The notes below the pieces were generated by a model that was given only the letters and a program-made list of their open reading frames with translations, searched no databases and was not told where the DNA came from. The position numbers were made by a program, and so were the translations under genes. Source: JANLQX01 sp043775075 (lineage in GTDB: Bacteria > Actinomycetota > Acidimicrobiia > Acidimicrobiales > JANYDT01). Taken from it: DNA of 24,195 nt. This document shows positions 1-7,440 of this stretch, in pieces. Each line of letters opens with the position of its first letter. Position 1 is the stretch's first letter. The DNA is taken from contig JAYVSS010000423.1 in NCBI GenBank assembly GCA_043775075.1, positions 1 through 24,195 of the forward strand. Reading direction: 5' to 3'.

Positions 1-1016
1 AAGAGCGTTTGCGCCGCGCCAACCAGGCCCTGCGCTCCGGCGAGCTGTTCGGGCGGAGCGGCCAGACTCACACCGACGGGGATACTGGCGGCGGTCATCC
101 CGTCGTTGGTGGCATGCACGACGCCAACGAGGATGAGCATCCACGGCACAGGAAGAAGTCCGTAGAGACTGAGGCACACCGAACCCACGCACAACCCGAG
201 TGCTCCGGTGCGAAACGGTCCGGTGCGCTCCACCCACGCTCCACCCCGTTGGGCAAGGAGCACCATGGGGGCGGCGAAGATGATGATGCCGAGCGTGACG
301 TAGAAATACGCACCGTGGAGGTCATCGATGCGGACCGCCCACAGTGCGTCGAAGATGCCGATCATCACGAAGAATGCGAGACCATATGCGCAAGCCGCCT
401 GCATCCAGCGATGGCGGAGAAGGCCAATCGCCAGGCGGGGCTGCTCACCAGCGGACGGATTGGGTTGGCCGAACGGTGTTCCCCACGTGATCGGAAGGAA
501 GATCGCTGATAGCAACGCAGCAATCACGAAGGGCCAGCGAATACCGATGTGGTTCACGAGGATTGCGGCGATGGCCGGACCCATGAGGAAGCCGACGACG
601 TCGAAGGACAACAGCCCTCCGAGGTTCTTTCCGACGTTGTCGGGGTCGGCGAAGGCAATGGACTGCCGCATGGCCGGATAGGCGGCACCGATCCCCAGTC
701 CCATGAGGGCTCGCCCGGAAATGAACACCGGGGCGGTGGATGCTGAAGCGACCAACAGCAATCCGGCAACGTTGGTACACAGACCGCCGAGCAGGAGTAC
801 TCGGGCGTGACCACGGTCAGCCATCGGGGCGAGGACAATCTGGGCGGCGAACGAGGTGAAGAAACCGACGCCAACAATGACGCCGAGCATGGTCTCCGAG
901 ATGCCGTACGCGTCGCGTATTTTTGCCAGCACGGCGAACATGACGCCGTAGCCAGACGACAGCGCCGAGGCGGTGAGCTGCAATGACCGCACGGTGCGCA
1001 ATGAGCGTTTGGTCAT
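1..1016 (-). CDS. MFS transporter, C-terminus cut by window edge
   Basis: The minus frame is open from the ATG at 1016 to the left edge, giving about 338 residues of a polytopic membrane protein. It reads like a major facilitator superfamily permease: alternating hydrophobic helices, a loop with MADRGHARVLLLGG that matches the MFS loop 2-3 signature (G-x-x-x-D-R-x-x-R-R), and later SGRALMGLGIGAAYPA, typical of helix 4. A charged central loop (near GTPFGQPNPSAGEQPR) separates the two six-helix halves, and the second half is still running at the edge. The substrate cannot be told; drug or metabolite efflux is the usual guess for such sequences. It lies downstream of the F420-type oxidoreductase on the same strand, separated by 167 bases that carry a symmetric inverted repeat, so it may have its own control. 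The family call is firm and the function is open. Confidence 0.88.
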   Translation of the reverse strand, partial: MTKRSLRTVRSLQLTASALSSGYGVMFAVLAKIRDAYGISETMLGVIVGVGFFTSFAAQIVLAPMADRGHARVLLLGGLCTNVAGLLLVASASTAPVFISGRALMGLGIGAAYPAMRQSIAFADPDNVGKNLGGLLSFDVVGFLMGPAIAAILVNHIGIRWPFVIAALLSAIFLPITWGTPFGQPNPSAGEQPRLAIGLLRHRWMQAACAYGLAFFVMIGIFDALWAVRIDDLHGAYFYVTLGIIIFAAPMVLLAQRGGAWVERTGPFRTGALGLCVGSVCLSLYGLLPVPWMLILVGVVHATNDGMTAASIPVGVSLAAPPEQLAGAQGLVGAAQTL

Positions 1017-1066
1017 AGGCACGGTTGACCAGCGTAGGGCGGAGCCGGTGGGGCGATCGACTCGGT

Positions 1067-1173
1067 TTCGCGTCCAAGTCGACGAAGTGGCGCGTCCAAG
1101 CACCGATATTTGCTGCTCGTTTACCGCGTTTTTTGGCGATTTGGACGCGTAAATCGGTTGACTTGGACGCGAA
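1067..1173. repeat. Symmetric four-box inverted repeat (CGCGTCCAA x4)
   Basis: The nine-base box CGCGTCCAA occurs at 1069-1077 and 1091-1099, and its reverse complement at 1141-1149 and 1163-1171. Both pairs are centred on position 1120 and the step between boxes is 22 bases on each side. The outer arms extend to 14 matching bases (1067-1080 with 1160-1173). It fills the gap between the oxidoreductase stop and the MFS start. It could be an operator with boxes two helical turns apart, a long imperfect hairpin acting on the transcript, or an extragenic palindromic repeat. The symmetry is seen directly; the role is inference. Confidence 0.8.
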
Positions 1174-1183
1174 GCTCTAGCGG

Positions 1184-2164
1184 TTAGCTCGCTCGCGCCG
1201 TGGGAACCACTTCGCTCAGATAGGCGGTGAGGGCCTCTTCGTTCCACGGAGCGCGCAACGCGATATTGATGTCCTGTGCTCCAGCGGCGCGGTACGCCTG
1301 GATTCGTGCAACGGCGTCGTCGGGCGTACCGAGCAAACCCCCACCGGCTACTCGGTCAAAGCCCGGACCCCAGGTGCCCTTGAGCCGTTCCAGTTCCTCT
1401 GCCGCCGCGGCCGTGGTGGTTTGCAGGTTGAACGTCAGGTTGATCGTGCGGCGAATTGTTTTCGGGTCGCGTCCGATCTCGGCGCACCGATCGTCGAGAA
1501 CCCCATTCAGCCGGGCAAATTCTTCAGGCGTGATGTAGGGGACGTTCCACCCATCGGCATGCTTGGCGACAAGACGCAGGGTGCGTTGCTCACCCGCGCC
1601 TCCGATCCAAATTGGTAAGCGCGCTTGCTTTGGAAGTGGCAAACAGGAGGCATTATCCACGCTGAAATGTTCACCGATGAACGTGGTGCGGTCGTTCGTG
1701 AGCAGGCTACGAATGATCGTGGCCGCTTCGTCGAGCATGTCGAAGCGGGTCTTCAGCCCGGGGAACGGATATCCAAAAGCCTTCGCCTCCTGCTCGTGCC
1801 AACCGGAACCGAGGCCGAGGTTGAACCGGCCGTCGGAGATATGGTCCAGTGTGGTCGCGGCCTTGGCCAGCACCCCGGGCGAACGGTAGCCAACGTAGAA
1901 CACGAGGCAGCCGATCTGGGCTCGTTCCGTGGAGGCGGCGAGGGCGCCGAGCACGGTCAACGCTTCAAAATGGTCGACGGTTCCTCCGGCTGGAGGTGCC
2001 TCATACAGATGATCCCAACACGAGATCCAATCGACATGGTCATCGAGGCGTCGCCATAGGGCCCGCATCTCGGACATCGTCATGTTCTGCTGGCCCACGT
2101 GGGCTCCGAGGCGCAGTTCGGTGGGATCGGCATTGGCGGGCCAGGGAGTCGTCATGGTGACCAT
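1184..2164 (-). CDS. LLM-class F420-dependent oxidoreductase
   Basis: About 326 residues with the layout of the bacterial luciferase-like monooxygenase family of TIM-barrel flavin or F420 enzymes. Visible hallmarks are the early strand ELRLGAHV, DHVDWISCWDHL, TERAQIGCLVFYVGYRSP, the segment LDHISDGRFNLGLGSGWHEQEAKAFGYPF, which is diagnostic, and PIWIGGAGEQRTLRLVAKHADGWN. These proteins reduce or oxidise substrates with F420 in actinobacteria; FMN cannot be excluded, and the substrate is unknown. The C-terminal region (DDAVARIQAYRAAGAQDINIAL) is also usual for the family. The frame extends to a TTG at 2176 next to the stop of the upstream ABC ATPase gene; ATG at 2164 or 2155 looks more likely. 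No strong ribosome-binding site decides this. It is probably the last gene of the ABC operon. Confidence 0.9.
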   Translation of the reverse strand: MVTMTTPWPANADPTELRLGAHVGQQNMTMSEMRALWRRLDDHVDWISCWDHLYEAPPAGGTVDHFEALTVLGALAASTERAQIGCLVFYVGYRSPGVLAKAATTLDHISDGRFNLGLGSGWHEQEAKAFGYPFPGLKTRFDMLDEAATIIRSLLTNDRTTFIGEHFSVDNASCLPLPKQARLPIWIGGAGEQRTLRLVAKHADGWNVPYITPEEFARLNGVLDDRCAEIGRDPKTIRRTINLTFNLQTTTAAAAEELERLKGTWGPGFDRVAGGGLLGTPDDAVARIQAYRAAGAQDINIALRAPWNEEALTAYLSEVVPTARAS

Positions 2165-2176
2165 CTTGGCGTCCAA

Positions 2177-3178
2177 CTAGGCCGGCGGCGAGTCCGGTGT
2201 CCCGGTTTGGCCAGCGTAGAGATCGCGCACGATTTGTTCGATGTCGCGTTCCTCGACGGTGAGGTCGCAGATGACGGCGACGGCGTTGAGGGAATCGAGT
2301 GCTTGCGGGATCGACCGGATGTTGAGATCGACATCGAATGCCACCCGGGTGGACTCGATGGATGTCGTTGTCAGTCCGGCGAGCGGCGCGGTGCTGACTC
2401 GCCGGGCATCGGCTTCGGACTCGAAGGTGGCGACGAGAGTCCGTTGGCTACCAGCCCGGGCAAGAAGCCCGGCGAGGCTGGTATCCAGAGCAACCTGACC
2501 GTGATCGATCACCACCACGCGATCGCAGAGGCGGCGGACGTCGCCGAGATCATGGGTGGTGAGCACGATGGTGACACCGTGGTCGTTGCGAAGGGCGAGG
2601 AGAGCTTCGCGCATGGCGTGTTTGGACACAACGTCGAGGCCGATCGTTGGTTCGTCGAGGAACAACACCTGCGGCTGATGGAGAAGTGCAGCGATGAGCT
2701 CACCGCGCATGCGTTGACCAAGCGAGAGTTGGCGAACGGGTACGTCGAGCTGCGACCGGACGTCGAACAGGGTGCTGAGTTCATCGACGCGTCGTTGTGC
2801 ATCATGGCGTTCGATGCGATGGATTTGGTGGAGCAACGTGAAGCTGTCGAGGAGGGGGAGGTCCCACCACAACTGGCTTCTCTGGCCAAAGACCACACCT
2901 ATGTTTCGAGTGAGTGGCCGGCGCTGGCGAGTGGGGTCCAACCCGAGGACGCGAGTCTCCCCGGAGGTGGGGACGAGGATGCCCGTGCACATCTTGATCG
3001 TCGTCGATTTGCCCGCACCGTTCGGTCCTAACCAGCCGATGATCTCACCTCGTTCGACGTTTAGGGTGATCCCCTTGACCGCTTCGGTTTCGGTGACGGT
3101 TCGCCGGAGACCACGGCCCGTTGTTCGTCGAAATACGCGACGGACGTTGCGTAATTCGATCGCTGGTTCCGTTCCCAT
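2177..3178 (-). CDS. ABC-2 type transporter ATP-binding protein (COG4586-like)
   Basis: Cytoplasmic ATPase of an export-type ABC system, about 333 residues. In order from the chosen start: Walker A GPNGAGKST (about 51-59), Q-loop region VFGQRSQLWWDLP, signature LSLGQ (about 151-155), Walker B VLFLDEPTIGLD with D175 and E176, and switch histidine LTTHD (H209). The QRSQLWWDLP segment and the long N-terminus before Walker A resemble the COG4586 ATPases that pair with COG3694 and COG4587 permeases, and two such permeases lie directly upstream. The frame extends to an ATG at 3202, but the ATG at 3178 has a clear GGGGAG site (3187-3192) eight bases upstream and avoids overlap with the permease stop, so I prefer it. 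The transported substrate is unknown. Confidence 0.93.
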   Translation of the reverse strand: MGTEPAIELRNVRRVFRRTTGRGLRRTVTETEAVKGITLNVERGEIIGWLGPNGAGKSTTIKMCTGILVPTSGETRVLGLDPTRQRRPLTRNIGVVFGQRSQLWWDLPLLDSFTLLHQIHRIERHDAQRRVDELSTLFDVRSQLDVPVRQLSLGQRMRGELIAALLHQPQVLFLDEPTIGLDVVSKHAMREALLALRNDHGVTIVLTTHDLGDVRRLCDRVVVIDHGQVALDTSLAGLLARAGSQRTLVATFESEADARRVSTAPLAGLTTTSIESTRVAFDVDLNIRSIPQALDSLNAVAVICDLTVEERDIEQIVRDLYAGQTGTPDSPPA

Positions 3179-3182
3179 CCGA

Positions 3183-4034
3183 TCAGCTCCCCGTTGATTC
3201 ATACCTACGCATGCCTTGTCTCCAAATCAGCGTGGCTACGAGGACCGAGGCGGCAGCGACGAGGGGAGCGGCCCACGCCAGTCCGGCAGGTACTCCGGCG
3301 GGTTGTGGCGCATGCAGCATTTGGGTTCCAGGGAGCCACGCGACGAAACCGATGGGCACGATCCATACGAAGAACCGTCGAAACCACACCCCGAGGATGT
3401 CCAGAGGGAACTCAGAAATCGTTCGTCCTCCGTAGGTGAATGCGTTGGCGGACTCACGACTATCGATCAGCCAAAACGTGATCGAGTTGGCGGCGATAAA
3501 GGTGGCCCCGAAGACCACCGTGCCGCAGGCGATCGCGCCGAACATACCTGCGGTGTTTACCAGGGTGAGGTTGACGGCGAACCAGCGCGGACGCACGAGC
3601 ATGGCGACAAAACACATGGCGCCCGGGAGCACCCGACCGACGCGGCGTAACTCGAATCCGTCGGCCAGAACAGACAGAAGGACGGGGACGGGGCGCAGGA
3701 GATGACTGTCGAACTTTCCGGTGCGAACGAGGTCGGGAAGTTCCTCAATCTGGCTGACGAACATGTCGGCGAGGCCGAAGGCGCAGCTCGATATCGTGAA
3801 CAGCCACAGCACCTGAGCCGCGGTCCATCCGCGGATGGTGTGGGTGTTGCTGAACAAAGCACCGAGGGCGATGAGTTCAATTCCCGACGACAGAACCTGG
3901 GCGAAGAGGGTCATTGCAAACGATGTCCGGTACTGCAATTCGCTGCGTACCCGAGCGGTGGCGAACAGCCTCCAGACACGGAGCAGCTCATTGGGTTGCA
4001 TCGCGTTGTCATTCGTCGCACGGGCGTCATCCAC
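3183..4034 (-). CDS. ABC-2 family transporter permease (COG3694-like)
   Basis: Integral membrane subunit of about 283 residues with around six hydrophobic helices. After the first helices it carries ELPDLVRTGKFDSHLLRPV, the G-x-F/L-D-x-x-L-x-R-P motif characteristic of PF06182-type ABC-2 permeases. It ends in a basic tail. Translation appears to start at a GTG (4034) that overlaps the stop of the upstream permease by eight bases, so the two permeases are probably translationally coupled. An internal ATG at 4001 is an alternative but has no ribosome site. With its partner and the ATPase it would form a heteromeric exporter in the cytoplasmic membrane. The substrate is not deducible. Confidence 0.88.
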   Translation of the reverse strand: MDDARATNDNAMQPNELLRVWRLFATARVRSELQYRTSFAMTLFAQVLSSGIELIALGALFSNTHTIRGWTAAQVLWLFTISSCAFGLADMFVSQIEELPDLVRTGKFDSHLLRPVPVLLSVLADGFELRRVGRVLPGAMCFVAMLVRPRWFAVNLTLVNTAGMFGAIACGTVVFGATFIAANSITFWLIDSRESANAFTYGGRTISEFPLDILGVWFRRFFVWIVPIGFVAWLPGTQMLHAPQPAGVPAGLAWAAPLVAAASVLVATLIWRQGMRRYESTGS

Positions 4035-4827
4035 CCTGCACCACCAGCTTGTGACGGCCGCGGCGAATCAGTACCTGGGCGATGGTCAGCAACATGACGC
4101 ACCAGAACAACTGGCGCCCGAAGACGTTCAGCAGGCCGACGGTGGTGCTGTGCTTGCCCAGGAATACTTCGACCGGATATTCCACGATCGACGCAAATGG
4201 CGTCCACCGTGCTGCCGGTTCAATCCACGCAGGCAGCATGACGAGCGGGAAGGCGATCCCGGCACTGACGTAAAACACGATCGTGGCGAGTTGCACGGTT
4301 CCCTTGCCGTTGAGCAACCAGAACGCGCTCAGATTGACGATCAGCCAGAAGCATCCGGTGACAAAAAGCGCCACGATCAGCGAACCGGCCGCTGCAAGGG
4401 CGTTGCGAGCGTTCGGTAGGCGAAGGTCGAAGACGATGAATCCGGCGGCGAACGTCGGAAGAGTTCCGACGAAGAACTGCACGGCGGCCTTGCCGTAGAC
4501 CTGAGCAATTGACCAGCCGGCGAGGTTTACCGGTCGGGCCAGATCGGTGGCGATGTCTCCCGACATCACCCGCTGACCAAGTTCGCGTTCCCCGAATGCC
4601 AGGATGACCCGCAGGATCGATTGAGCGGCGAACGCGTAGGTCACGAAGTCTTTAGCGTTCCAGCCATCGATCGTTGTCCTCTCCGCCACAACGGCACGCA
4701 GGAGCGATGCCACAAGATATGCGAACGTAAGACCGACAAACAGTGAAGCGACCATCGCGCCGCGATACCGACTCTGTCGACGAAACGCCATGCGGGCCAC
4801 GCTGGCGTAGACGCGCAGGTCACGCAC
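4027..4827 (-). CDS. ABC-2 family transporter permease (COG4587-like)
   Basis: Integral membrane protein of about 266 residues, first gene of the leftward ABC unit. Residues around 85-105 read QRVMSGDIATDLARPVN, the G-x-I/L-x-x-x-L-x-R-P motif of this permease family and a counterpart of the motif in the next gene. Several long hydrophobic stretches follow (for example the helix containing FVGTLPTFAAGFIVF). The start is a GTG at 4827; a downstream ATG at residue 13 is possible. Just upstream lies a perfect eight-base palindrome TCACGTGA (4834-4841), which could be a control site but is short. The gene is preceded by the end of hutH, 37 bases away on the same strand. The two permeases plus ATPase are a complete ABC-2 exporter set. 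Confidence 0.88.
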   Translation of the reverse strand: MRDLRVYASVARMAFRRQSRYRGAMVASLFVGLTFAYLVASLLRAVVAERTTIDGWNAKDFVTYAFAAQSILRVILAFGERELGQRVMSGDIATDLARPVNLAGWSIAQVYGKAAVQFFVGTLPTFAAGFIVFDLRLPNARNALAAAGSLIVALFVTGCFWLIVNLSAFWLLNGKGTVQLATIVFYVSAGIAFPLVMLPAWIEPAARWTPFASIVEYPVEVFLGKHSTTVGLLNVFGRQLFWCVMLLTIAQVLIRRGRHKLVVQGG

Positions 4828-4864
4828 TTGAGGTCACGTGAGCAACCCTAGTAAGCGATGTCGC

Positions 4865-6430
4865 TCAGGCCAGCGGGCCGACGGCAACTTCGGCGGCGCG
4901 AAGCAACAGATCAGAGCGAAGCAGGTCTTCCGCCGCGGCCAGTTCGGGAGCGAGATAGCGATCGGGTCCGATACCAGCGATATGCGCGCGTAATAACGCG
5001 TGGACGGTGCCCGTGCCTGGTGCTGGAGTGTGGGGCGCGCGGGCATCAATGCCGCGGGCGGCGATGACGCACTCGACGGCAAGGATTCGCCGCAGATTGT
5101 CGATCACGAGACGAAGCTTTCGGGCGGCGCCCCAGGCCATCGACACGTGGTCTTCCTGCAGGCCCGAGGTAGGAGCAGAGTCGGTGCTCGCCGGATGGGA
5201 GAGCCGCTTGTTCTCGCTCAACATTGCGGCGGCGGTGTAGTGACCGATCATCAAGCCAGAATCCACGCCGGGGTCATCGGCGAGGAACGGACTGAGCCCG
5301 TGCGACCTGGTCCGATCAAGCATGCGGTCCATGCGTCGCTCGGAAATTGCGCTCACGTCGGTCAGCGCAATGGCAAGAAAGTCGGCGGCGTATCCGAGTG
5401 GGGCACCATGGAAGTTGCCGCCGGACTCCACGCGTCCATCGGGCATCACCATCGGGTTGTCGATGGCGGACGCCAGTTCGCGTTCCACGGTCTGTACGAC
5501 GAAGGTGAGCGTGTCCCGCGCCGCTCCGTGGACCTGTGGAGTACAGCGGATCGAATAGGCGTCCTGTACCCGGCTATCGCCATGACGGTGGCTGGCAACG
5601 ATGTCGGAATCTTTAAGGAGCTTGCGTAGGTTCGCGGCGCTATCGGCTTGACCGGGGTGGGGACGAAGAGCCTGGAGGTCGGCGGCGTAGGCCCGGTCCG
5701 TCGCGAGGAGCGCTTCGACAGTAAGCGCGCATGCAATATCGGCGTGGGTCAGGAGTGAGCGGGCGTCGGCCACCGCAAGGCAGAGCATGCCGAGGATGCC
5801 GTCGGTGCCGTTGGTGAGTGCGAGGCCCTCCTTTTCGGCCAGCACGAGGGGGGTGAGGCCGGCGTCGGCGAGGGCTTGAGCGGCGGGCTTGGTTGCGCCG
5901 TGATGTTCGACCGTCCCTTCGCCGATGAGGGCCAGCGCGACGTGAGCCAGAGGTGCAAGATCGCCGCTGGCCCCAAGTGATCCGTGCTCGTGCACGTGGG
6001 GCGAGATGTGGTGATTGAGGAGATCGACGAGGCCTTGCGCCGTCGCTGCTCTCGCCCCGCTGGCCCCCATGGCCAACGTGCGAGCCCGTAAGAAAGCAAG
6101 TCCACGTACCACTTCGTCTTCGACCAACGGGCCCATCCCGGCGGCGTGTGATCGCACGAGGGCAACCTGGAGATCGGCGCGTCGCGCAGGTGGGATCGAC
6201 ACGTTGGCCAACGCCCCGAATCCGGTGGAGATACCGTAGACCGCCTCGCTCGCCGCTAGCCGCTCCACGATGGCGCGGGCGGCGTCGAGCCTGGCAATTG
6301 CTCCGGGACTGAGGGTGACAGGAGCGTGATTGCGGGTCACTGCGACGACGTCGTCGATGGTCACGCCGGGGCCGTGGAGGACCACTTCCTTGGGGGCATT
6401 GCGGGCAGCGGTGGGTGATTCGTCAGACAT
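4865..6430 (-). CDS. hutH: Histidine ammonia-lyase
   Basis: First enzyme of histidine degradation: removes ammonia from L-histidine to give trans-urocanate in the cytoplasm. The protein has about 521 residues, close to the usual 510. It has the GSLGASGDLAPLAH segment whose Ala154-Ser155-Gly156 triad cyclises to the MIO electrophile. Other expected active-site positions are Tyr65 in YGISTGFGALA, Asn207 in EGLALTNGTDG and the QDAYSIRCTPQVHG segment. Spacing between these matches the Pseudomonas enzyme. The frame can be extended to a TTG at 6466, but the ATG at 6430 is more plausible. It stands apart from the other hut genes, on the opposite strand about 3.8 kb from hutU, with an accessory patch between. 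Catalytic residues appear complete. Confidence 0.97.
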   Translation of the reverse strand: MSDESPTAARNAPKEVVLHGPGVTIDDVVAVTRNHAPVTLSPGAIARLDAARAIVERLAASEAVYGISTGFGALANVSIPPARRADLQVALVRSHAAGMGPLVEDEVVRGLAFLRARTLAMGASGARAATAQGLVDLLNHHISPHVHEHGSLGASGDLAPLAHVALALIGEGTVEHHGATKPAAQALADAGLTPLVLAEKEGLALTNGTDGILGMLCLAVADARSLLTHADIACALTVEALLATDRAYAADLQALRPHPGQADSAANLRKLLKDSDIVASHRHGDSRVQDAYSIRCTPQVHGAARDTLTFVVQTVERELASAIDNPMVMPDGRVESGGNFHGAPLGYAADFLAIALTDVSAISERRMDRMLDRTRSHGLSPFLADDPGVDSGLMIGHYTAAAMLSENKRLSHPASTDSAPTSGLQEDHVSMAWGAARKLRLVIDNLRRILAVECVIAARGIDARAPHTPAPGTGTVHALLRAHIAGIGPDRYLAPELAAAEDLLRSDLLLRAAEVAVGPLA

Positions 6431-6478
6431 CGGCACGGAGGCTAGCGGTCGCGGGAAGTTGGCCAAGGGCCGCCGATT

Positions 6479-6619
6479 TCACCTCGGACGGTAGACGTTG
6501 GAACGGTGATCGATGCGAAGGACAACGACGGCGTCGGCAACGCTCTCGATCAGGCGACTTAGCTGGCGCTCGGCCGGGCCGGCCACGCGCTGCGTGAAGT
6601 GTCCTTGCGGCTCCGACAC
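6479..6619 (-). pseudogene. RelE/ParE-type toxin remnant with internal deletion
   Basis: A 46-codon frame from GTG 6619 to TGA 6479-6481. Its first part, RVAGPAERQLSRLIESVADA, matches the N-terminal helices of RelE-family toxins. It is followed directly by VVVLRIDHRSNVYRPR, which is the typical C-terminal strand (…LxIDHRxDVYRPR). The core between them, about 40-45 residues with the basic catalytic positions and the R-x-G-x-YRV strand, is missing although the frame is kept. RelE proteins are usually about 85-95 residues. I therefore read it as a toxin inactivated by an in-frame deletion. It overlaps the end of the Phd-like antitoxin frame by 61 bases. The short length lowers certainty, but the two ends are distinctive. 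Confidence 0.72.
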
Positions 6620-6777
6620 CGATTCGGCCTGAGGTACCGAGCTCGAAGTTCCTCGGCGCTGGCGTAGTCCCCGTCGGCATAGGCGGCGCGGGCCGCCGCA
6701 ACTTTCGCCATCGCCGTTGGATCGGACAGCAGATCGAGCGTGTCCTCCATCGAAGCCAGTTCTTCCGGGGTAGTCAT
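6559..6777 (-). pseudogene. Phd/YefM-type antitoxin fragment, N-terminus missing
   Basis: From ATG 6777 the frame reads MTTPEELASMEDTLDLLSD and goes on through PTAMAKVAAARAAYADGDY to ASAEELRARYL. This corresponds to the second half of Phd/YefM antitoxins (usual form: …VLVSxDDLxSLEETLxLLSD). The DNA-binding first half (normally about 35-40 residues ending in a basic T/R-x-x-G-x-P-A segment) is absent; the frame upstream is instead part of the mazF end. The tail after RARYL is Arg/Ser-rich and unlike the family, and it overlaps the toxin remnant in another frame. It may still be translated, but it should not bind DNA as a normal Phd does. Confidence 0.65.
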
Positions 6778-6787
6778 CACTGTGCGG

Positions 6788-7096
6788 TCAAACGCAGCCG
6801 ACTGCACGAGCAAGAACGCCGCACGCTTCGGTCATTCGCCGGTCAGTGAGTTGGGTGATCCGCGAGCGAAACAGTGTTCGACGCACGGTGTGGAGGTTGT
6901 CGAAGGAGACCACGCACGCTTCGGGCATGCCGTCTTCGATGGTGAGTGCCAGCTCGGACTGAAGACCACGCACAGTACGTGTGCACGGGGCCACCACGAC
7001 CGATCCGAGACGGTCAGCCACGGGATCGCGGGTGAGCACCAGCACCGGGCGATCGCCGCCGGGTGTTTCCGCCCACCAGATCTCACCTCTCACCAC
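6788..7096 (-). CDS. mazF: MazF/PemK-type endoribonuclease toxin
   Basis: About 102 residues, normal for the family. The N-terminus VRGEIWWAETPGGDRPVLVL is the MazF/PemK opening (R-G-E-I/V-W-x-A … RPVLV). It is followed by SVVVAPCTRTVRGL, the VxVxPxTxxxRG strand-loop that includes a conserved Thr and Arg of the RNase site. Then comes ACVVSFDNLHTVRR, corresponding to the S-x-V-x-x-D-Q/N-x-x-T motif. MazF toxins cut mRNA at short sequences when not bound by antitoxin. The start is a GTG at 7096 (or 7093), overlapping the stop of the antitoxin gene upstream by 7 bases, so the pair is translationally coupled. The gene appears intact. Its end lies 10 bases from the start of the truncated Phd-like frame. 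Confidence 0.92.
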   Translation of the reverse strand: MVRGEIWWAETPGGDRPVLVLTRDPVADRLGSVVVAPCTRTVRGLQSELALTIEDGMPEACVVSFDNLHTVRRTLFRSRITQLTDRRMTEACGVLARAVGCV

Positions 7097-7323
7097 GCCG
7101 GAGCTGCTTCCCAGTTGGTCGGCGTTTCAAATTGCGACGTCTCGGTGTCGGTCAGCGGGAGTTCTTCGTAGATCCGGGCGTCTCGTTCACACGCCATCCG
7201 GTAGAGGTACAACTCGATGGCCCGCCGGATCAATTCCGTTCTCGACTCGTGCACGCTCGGAACCATGGCGTCAATCTGTGCGAGTTGATCGTCGGCAATC
7301 CGTATGGCCAATTGCGTTGTCAT
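7090..7323 (-). CDS. mazE: Ribbon-helix-helix antitoxin of the mazEF pair
   Basis: About 77 residues from ATG 7323. The first half, MTTQLAIRIADDQLAQIDAM followed by ESRTELIRRAIELYL, is a ribbon-helix-helix DNA-binding domain (strand, helix, turn, helix with the S-R-T/S-E-x-I-R-x-A-I pattern). The acidic and aromatic C-terminal part (ELPLTDTETSQFETPTNWEAAPAW) is typical of an unstructured toxin-wrapping tail. It should neutralise the MazF encoded next and repress its own promoter. A TTG at 7365 in frame is a less likely start. An inverted repeat just upstream (7356-7374) is a candidate autoregulatory site. Confidence 0.9.
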   Translation of the reverse strand: MTTQLAIRIADDQLAQIDAMVPSVHESRTELIRRAIELYLYRMACERDARIYEELPLTDTETSQFETPTNWEAAPAW

Positions 7324-7355
7324 GCGTTCAGCATACCGAACTGCATGGCGCGTAT

Positions 7356-7374
7356 TGACAAGCAAGAATTGTCA
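7356..7374. promoter_or_regulatory. Possible operator for the mazEF pair
   Basis: TGACAA (7356-7361) and TTGTCA (7369-7374) form a six-base inverted repeat with a seven-base spacer, 33 bases upstream of the antitoxin ATG. Ribbon-helix-helix antitoxins usually bind such short dyads at their own promoter. The repeat is seen; its function is inferred and six-base arms could occur by chance. Confidence 0.3.
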
Positions 7375-7440
7375 GCAGGACGATAGGTTCACTTGAGCGC
7401 TTGCGAGATATGCCAGCGGATAATTACCGGAGTCCGGTCC

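Noticed and set aside
1067..1173. Four-box repeat as a simple rho-independent terminator
   Set aside because: The inner loop is 41 bases, the arms are interrupted by ten-base gaps, and no T-run follows the dyad on the minus strand, so it does not look like a compact intrinsic terminator.
1067..1173. Inverted repeats as ends of a tiny mobile element
   Set aside because: I see no target-site duplication flanking 1067-1173, and the whole unit is about 107 bases with internal symmetry, which fits an operator or palindromic repeat better. A genome-wide copy count would settle it.
2099..3031. Open frame of 310 codons on the plus strand
   Set aside because: It is opposite the ABC ATPase, whose Walker A, signature and Walker B motifs are unambiguous on the minus strand.
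4834..4841. Palindrome TCACGTGA before the ABC permease as an operator
   Set aside because: It is only eight bases and single-copy here; this length occurs by chance, so I list it only in the gene note.
6423..6701. Open frame of 92 codons on the minus strand, spanning the toxin remnant
   Set aside because: Its translation is Ala/Arg/Pro-rich with no family pattern, while the two other frames there carry clear RelE and Phd pieces.
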